Shown in pieces: positions 4,910-5,672 of a stretch of DNA of 5,672 nt. Location of the stretch: positions 1 through 5,672 of the forward strand of contig CANCAO010000130.1 of NCBI GenBank assembly GCA_947374105.1. Reading direction: 5' to 3'. The translations under genes and the position numbers were made by a program. Each line of letters starts with the position of its first letter. Position 1 is the first letter of the stretch. The stretch is from Comamonadaceae bacterium (GTDB lineage Bacteria > Pseudomonadota > Gammaproteobacteria > Burkholderiales > Burkholderiaceae_C). The notes below the pieces were generated by a model, which had not been told where the DNA came from, searched no databases, and worked only from the letters and a program-made list of their open reading frames with translations.

Positions 4910-5672
4910 CTACTTCGGCAAAAACAGCACCCAATAAACCAGCAAAAAGTTAAACACCGCGCTAAACGCCAGCAACAGTTTCCACAGCATGGTGGGATCG
5001 CGCTGGATCAGGGGGGTGGCGCTGGGGGCCGACAAGGGGCGGGACGCGCCGCGCTCCAGGGCCAAGGCCATTTCTTCGGCGGTCTCAAAGCGCTCACGTT
5101 TGTCACGGGCTACGGCTTTGAGCACGATGTGGTCCAGCCAGATGGGCACCTCGGGGTTATGGCGGCTGGGGGGCGTGGGGTCGCGGAAGTAACGGCCACT
5201 CTGGTAGGGCAGAACTTCGCCATAGGGCAGTTTGCCGTCGGTCAGCAGTTGGTAGAGCGTGACGCCCAGCGCAAACAGATCGCTTTGCGCGTTGGGCGAC
5301 TCCTCCGTACCTTTGGCGTCCACGCCGCTGGCCTTGATGGCAAAACCCCATTGCTCGGGGTTGATGTAGCTGGGCGTGCCCGCGTGCAGGCGGCGCAGGG
5401 CCTCGGGCTCGCGCCCGCTCAAGGCCACGCCCAGGTCCAGCAGACGCAGCACGCTGTCTTCGCCTAGGTGCAGGTTGGCGGGTTTGATGTCGCGGTGAAT
5501 AACGCTTTGGCGGTGCAGGCGGCCCAGCGCCTTGAGTGCTTGCGTGGCCAGCACCACGGTCTGGTTCGGGCTGAACTTGTGCTGGCGGTCTAGCTGCTGC
5601 TGCAAGGTCTCCCCGGCGTGCCAGTCATACAGCAGGTAATAGGCCGTAGGCGACTTGCCACTGGGCAAGTCT
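4910..5672 (-). CDS. Membrane-anchored Ser/Thr protein kinase, C-terminal part (possibly PP2C phosphatase-kinase fusion); 5' end beyond window
   Basis: C-terminal 254 residues of a Hanks-type protein kinase, open to the right edge. Numbering from the leucine at 5666-5668: SPTAYYLLYDWHAGETL (6-22) is the hinge region, HRDIKPAN (58-65) the catalytic loop with catalytic D60, LLDLG (76-80) the magnesium-binding motif in DLG form, GTPSYINPEQ (97-106) the activation segment and P+1 loop, and SDLFALGVTLYQLLTDGKLPY (129-149) the helix F region. The N-lobe (glycine loop and lysine) is off the window. After the kinase domain come a short Ser/Pro linker and one membrane segment, about 229-250, ending in PK. 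This suggests a cytoplasmic kinase tethered by its C-terminus. In related betaproteobacteria this architecture is commonly fused to an N-terminal PP2C phosphatase and found with nitrate-assimilation genes; neither is visible here. The TTG at 5668 is an internal leucine, not the start. Confidence 0.9.
   Translation of the reverse strand, partial: DLPSGKSPTAYYLLYDWHAGETLQQQLDRQHKFSPNQTVVLATQALKALGRLHRQSVIHRDIKPANLHLGEDSVLRLLDLGVALSGREPEALRRLHAGTPSYINPEQWGFAIKASGVDAKGTEESPNAQSDLFALGVTLYQLLTDGKLPYGEVLPYQSGRYFRDPTPPSRHNPEVPIWLDHIVLKAVARDKRERFETAEEMALALERGASRPLSAPSATPLIQRDPTMLWKLLLAFSAVFNFLLVYWVLFLPK

Noticed and set aside
4761..4934. Upstream extension of the binding-protein frame (58 more residues)
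   Set aside because: It overlaps the kinase 3' end, lacks family similarity, and would bury the signal peptide. The ATG at 4760 has GGAG at proper spacing.
5129..5467. Plus-strand open frame opposite the kinase
   Set aside because: It is an antisense shadow in GC-rich DNA; the minus strand carries unmistakable kinase motifs.
5666..5668. TTG as the start of the kinase
   Set aside because: The frame stays open to the window edge and the kinase N-lobe would be missing, so the codon is an internal leucine of a truncated gene.
1..5672. CRISPR array, insertion sequence, tRNA/rRNA or attachment site
   Set aside because: No regularly spaced repeats, transposase, terminal inverted repeats or RNA-gene-like sequence were seen; nearly all bases are in protein genes.

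Overview
The window reads as a chromosomal segment of a betaproteobacterium, most likely Burkholderiales (a Comamonadaceae-like lineage). This is an inference from the style of the proteins and from the high-GC kinase and binding-protein genes at the right. No rRNA, tRNA or other taxonomic marker is present. Five protein genes fill almost the whole window. The two at the edges are cut by the window, and no gene looks broken.

Left block (1-3948), about 45-50% GC in the stretches counted by hand. A minus-strand operon holds a fumarylacetoacetate hydrolase (FAH)-family enzyme (2035-2889) followed, 12 bases after its stop, by a HyuA-type hydantoinase/oxoprolinase alpha subunit (2022 to beyond position 1; 674 codons visible and open throughout). 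The HyuA Shine-Dalgarno overlaps the FAH stop codon, so the two are probably translationally coupled. Divergent from them is a LysR-type regulator (3025-3948). The 135-base shared upstream region carries a 10-bp direct repeat and a 22-bp near-palindrome, which are candidate operators. Regulator and enzymes together look like an inducible catabolic cluster. HyuA proteins normally work with a HyuB partner, expected just left of the window. The substrate cannot be read from the sequence. ATP-dependent ring or amide opening (hydantoin, oxoproline or lactam type) and ketone carboxylation are both known in this superfamily, and an FAH enzyme would fit a following C-C cleavage, isomerisation or hydration step.

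Right block (3969-5672), about 67-68% GC in the stretches counted in its interior. Two minus-strand genes: a ModA-like periplasmic substrate-binding protein (3969-4760) with no transport partners in view, and the C-terminal part of a membrane-anchored Ser/Thr protein kinase (4910 to beyond 5672). In related bacteria such kinases are often fused to an N-terminal PP2C phosphatase and occur near nitrate-assimilation genes, which need molybdenum. That makes a link to the neighbouring molybdate-type binding protein attractive but unproven.

The change of base composition near 3950, where LysR and the binding protein converge with only 20 bases between them, suggests that the catabolic cluster and the kinase/binding-protein pair have different histories. 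No mobile element, CRISPR array, RNA gene or clearly unprecedented system was found. The most open question is the chemistry of the FAH-HyuA pair.
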